Both the position numbers and the translations under genes were made by a program. The notes below the pieces were generated by a model. It ran no database searches. It saw only the letters and a program-made list of their open reading frames with translations, and was not told the DNA's origin. Of a DNA stretch of 13,810 nucleotides, positions 12,867 to 13,810 are shown one piece after another (within the stretch, counting starts at the first letter, position 1; every line of letters begins with the position of its first letter). The stretch covers positions 1 to 13,810 of the forward strand of contig WTCK01000129.1 of the NCBI GenBank assembly GCA_013138615.1. The letters run 5' to 3'. Origin of the DNA: Candidatus Thorarchaeota archaeon (lineage in GTDB: Archaea > Asgardarchaeota > Thorarchaeia > Thorarchaeales > Thorarchaeaceae).

Positions 12867-13810
12867 TCAGGTTCTGTTTATGGGATGATTCTTCATTATC
12901 TCTCGCATGACTACAGTTGCGTACGACCCCTTCCTAAGGTTGAACTGGAGCCATAGTCCGTCATCGTCACATCGCGGATTGAGTTCAGGGACTTTGATTG
13001 AGATTAGATGCAAACTCCCTGGAGAGGCCAGTGCTTTGCTTTCTGCGCTTCTGAAATCCATGAGGGTTATCCCTTCATCCTTCAGTATTGTGTCAAGCAT
13101 CTCTGATTGCAAGGACGGAGGCATTCTTGTGGAAAATCCAGGTAATGGGGCAGCCACACCATATGCATCGGAACTCACAAGTTCTCTGCGTTGTTCGAGG
13201 TTCCGTTCTGTCACGAAAAGCCAGGAATCACGACCCGAATGTGCTTCATCCAACTGCATCAGGAAATCACCCGGCAGGGGAGATTGTATGGAACGCCCGG
13301 ATCTCAGGCGTTGGCTGATTAGTCGATTGAACAGATATGACTGATAAGAGTGCACAAAGAAGGTCTGAATTCGTGAAGGAATCTTGGTGAATGCTCTGTG
13401 ATAGTCGCCGGGATGCTTCATGAGATGTCTAAGCACGATACGCTCATGTCGCAATCCCCTTGGGAAGCAATCCAGTATTTTCTGGGTCACAGTCATGTTC
13501 TGTGTCATATCCTGACGGGCTCCTGTGAGCTCTTCTGATTCATACTCACTTGTGATCGTCAGCATGATGCGTAGAGCACCCTCAAAATCGCCCTTTACGG
13601 CAGCCTTTCCCACCATGTGTGTATCCGGCCGGGTTACACCAAACCGTTGAACACCAAAGTAGTTGAGAATGTATTGGCCCTCCAACTCTTGCGCAATGCT
13701 CATGGAGTCCGTGCAGCTGGATTCGAGTTCCCTCAAGAGAATAGCAAACCGGTTCCCCCAGAGATCACCTATCTGAACGGGTTGTCGTACATACTCCATG
13801 TCCCTAATTG
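12867..13810 (-). CDS. truD: TruD-type tRNA pseudouridine synthase, 5' part missing
   Basis: Partial: the frame stays open through the right edge, so the N-terminus is outside the window. The visible ~314 residues start in 'PVQIGDLWGNRFAI' and contain 'YILNYFGVQRFG' and 'RPDTHMVGKAAVKGDFEGAL', the clearest TruD signature. 'FFVHSYQSYLFNRLISQRL' (about 147-165 from the internal ATG at 13799) and the C-terminal 'LQFNLRKGSYATVVMREIMK' are also typical. TruD makes pseudouridine 13 in tRNA; archaeal and eukaryotic (Pus7) relatives also modify other RNAs. The catalytic Asp, in a 'KDK.A.T.Q' block, would lie before the visible part, so activity cannot be judged. The ATG at 13799 is internal, since the preceding codons continue family sequence. 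It ends one base from the converging gene. Confidence 0.92.
   Translation of the reverse strand, partial: IRDMEYVRQPVQIGDLWGNRFAILLRELESSCTDSMSIAQELEGQYILNYFGVQRFGVTRPDTHMVGKAAVKGDFEGALRIMLTITSEYESEELTGARQDMTQNMTVTQKILDCFPRGLRHERIVLRHLMKHPGDYHRAFTKIPSRIQTFFVHSYQSYLFNRLISQRLRSGRSIQSPLPGDFLMQLDEAHSGRDSWLFVTERNLEQRRELVSSDAYGVAAPLPGFSTRMPPSLQSEMLDTILKDEGITLMDFRSAESKALASPGSLHLISIKVPELNPRCDDDGLWLQFNLRKGSYATVVMREIMKNHPINRT

Noticed and set aside
12907..13344. 145-codon plus-strand open frame opposite truD
   Set aside because: Composition is Ser/Arg-rich and without domain features, and the opposite strand encodes unmistakable TruD sequence.
1..13810. CRISPR arrays, insertion sequences, integrase genes or attachment sites
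   Set aside because: I found no regularly spaced repeats, no transposase or integrase sequence, and no partial tRNA copy that would mark an attachment site.

Overview
The window is archaeal chromosome, most likely from an Asgard archaeon; Thorarchaeota-like is my best guess, moderate confidence. The case rests on information-processing genes shared by archaea and eukaryotes: ribosomal proteins L40e and L38e, a full-length NIP7-type PUA protein beside a NOP2-type methyltransferase, a PAC2-family proteasome chaperone, an aCPSF-like beta-CASP nuclease, Alba, and a zinc-ribbon/KH protein. L38e occurs in TACK and Asgard archaea and eukaryotes, which argues against Euryarchaeota. TTG and GTG starts are common, and Shine-Dalgarno sites are present on many but not all genes. 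Every call was made by reading the sequence; no database search was run.

Layout. At 2-346 (+) is the 3' half of an HD-domain phosphohydrolase, meeting tail to tail a CYTH-domain protein at 352-930 (-). A divergent gap leads into a plus-strand cluster at 1052-4342: threonine synthase, a yeast Fcy1-like cytosine deaminase, a NOP2/Sun-type RNA m5C methyltransferase, and the NIP7-like protein, whose start overlaps the methyltransferase stop. A PAC2-family gene (4339-5079, -) converges on this cluster with overlapping stop codons. After a 295-bp divergent spacer comes the oddest gene, at 5375-7594 (+). It encodes a 739-residue protein with a Hel308/Ski2-like helicase layout in which every catalytic motif has been lost and a SWIM zinc finger appears to be inserted in the winged-helix region.

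Next is the sucC-sucD operon (7762-9778) for succinyl-CoA synthetase, with a TATA-like element centred in an inverted repeat. Then follows the compact run L40e, tRNA-Val(CAC), L38e (9904-10414). A beta-CASP nuclease (10411-11676, -) converges on L38e, again with overlapping stops. Across a divergent spacer lie Alba (11884-12198) and a zinc-ribbon/KH-like protein (12275-12865) whose ribosome binding site can be paired in a hairpin. The window ends in a TruD-type pseudouridine synthase (12867-13810, -) that runs off the edge.

Two themes stand out. Most genes serve RNA: rRNA/tRNA modification, ribosome assembly, ribosomal proteins, RNA cleavage and RNA binding. The rest are central metabolism (succinyl-CoA, threonine, pyrimidine salvage). 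Also, all four convergent gene pairs meet within a few bases, so transcription of one gene must end inside, or run antisense into, its neighbour. There are no CRISPR arrays, insertion sequences or phage genes.
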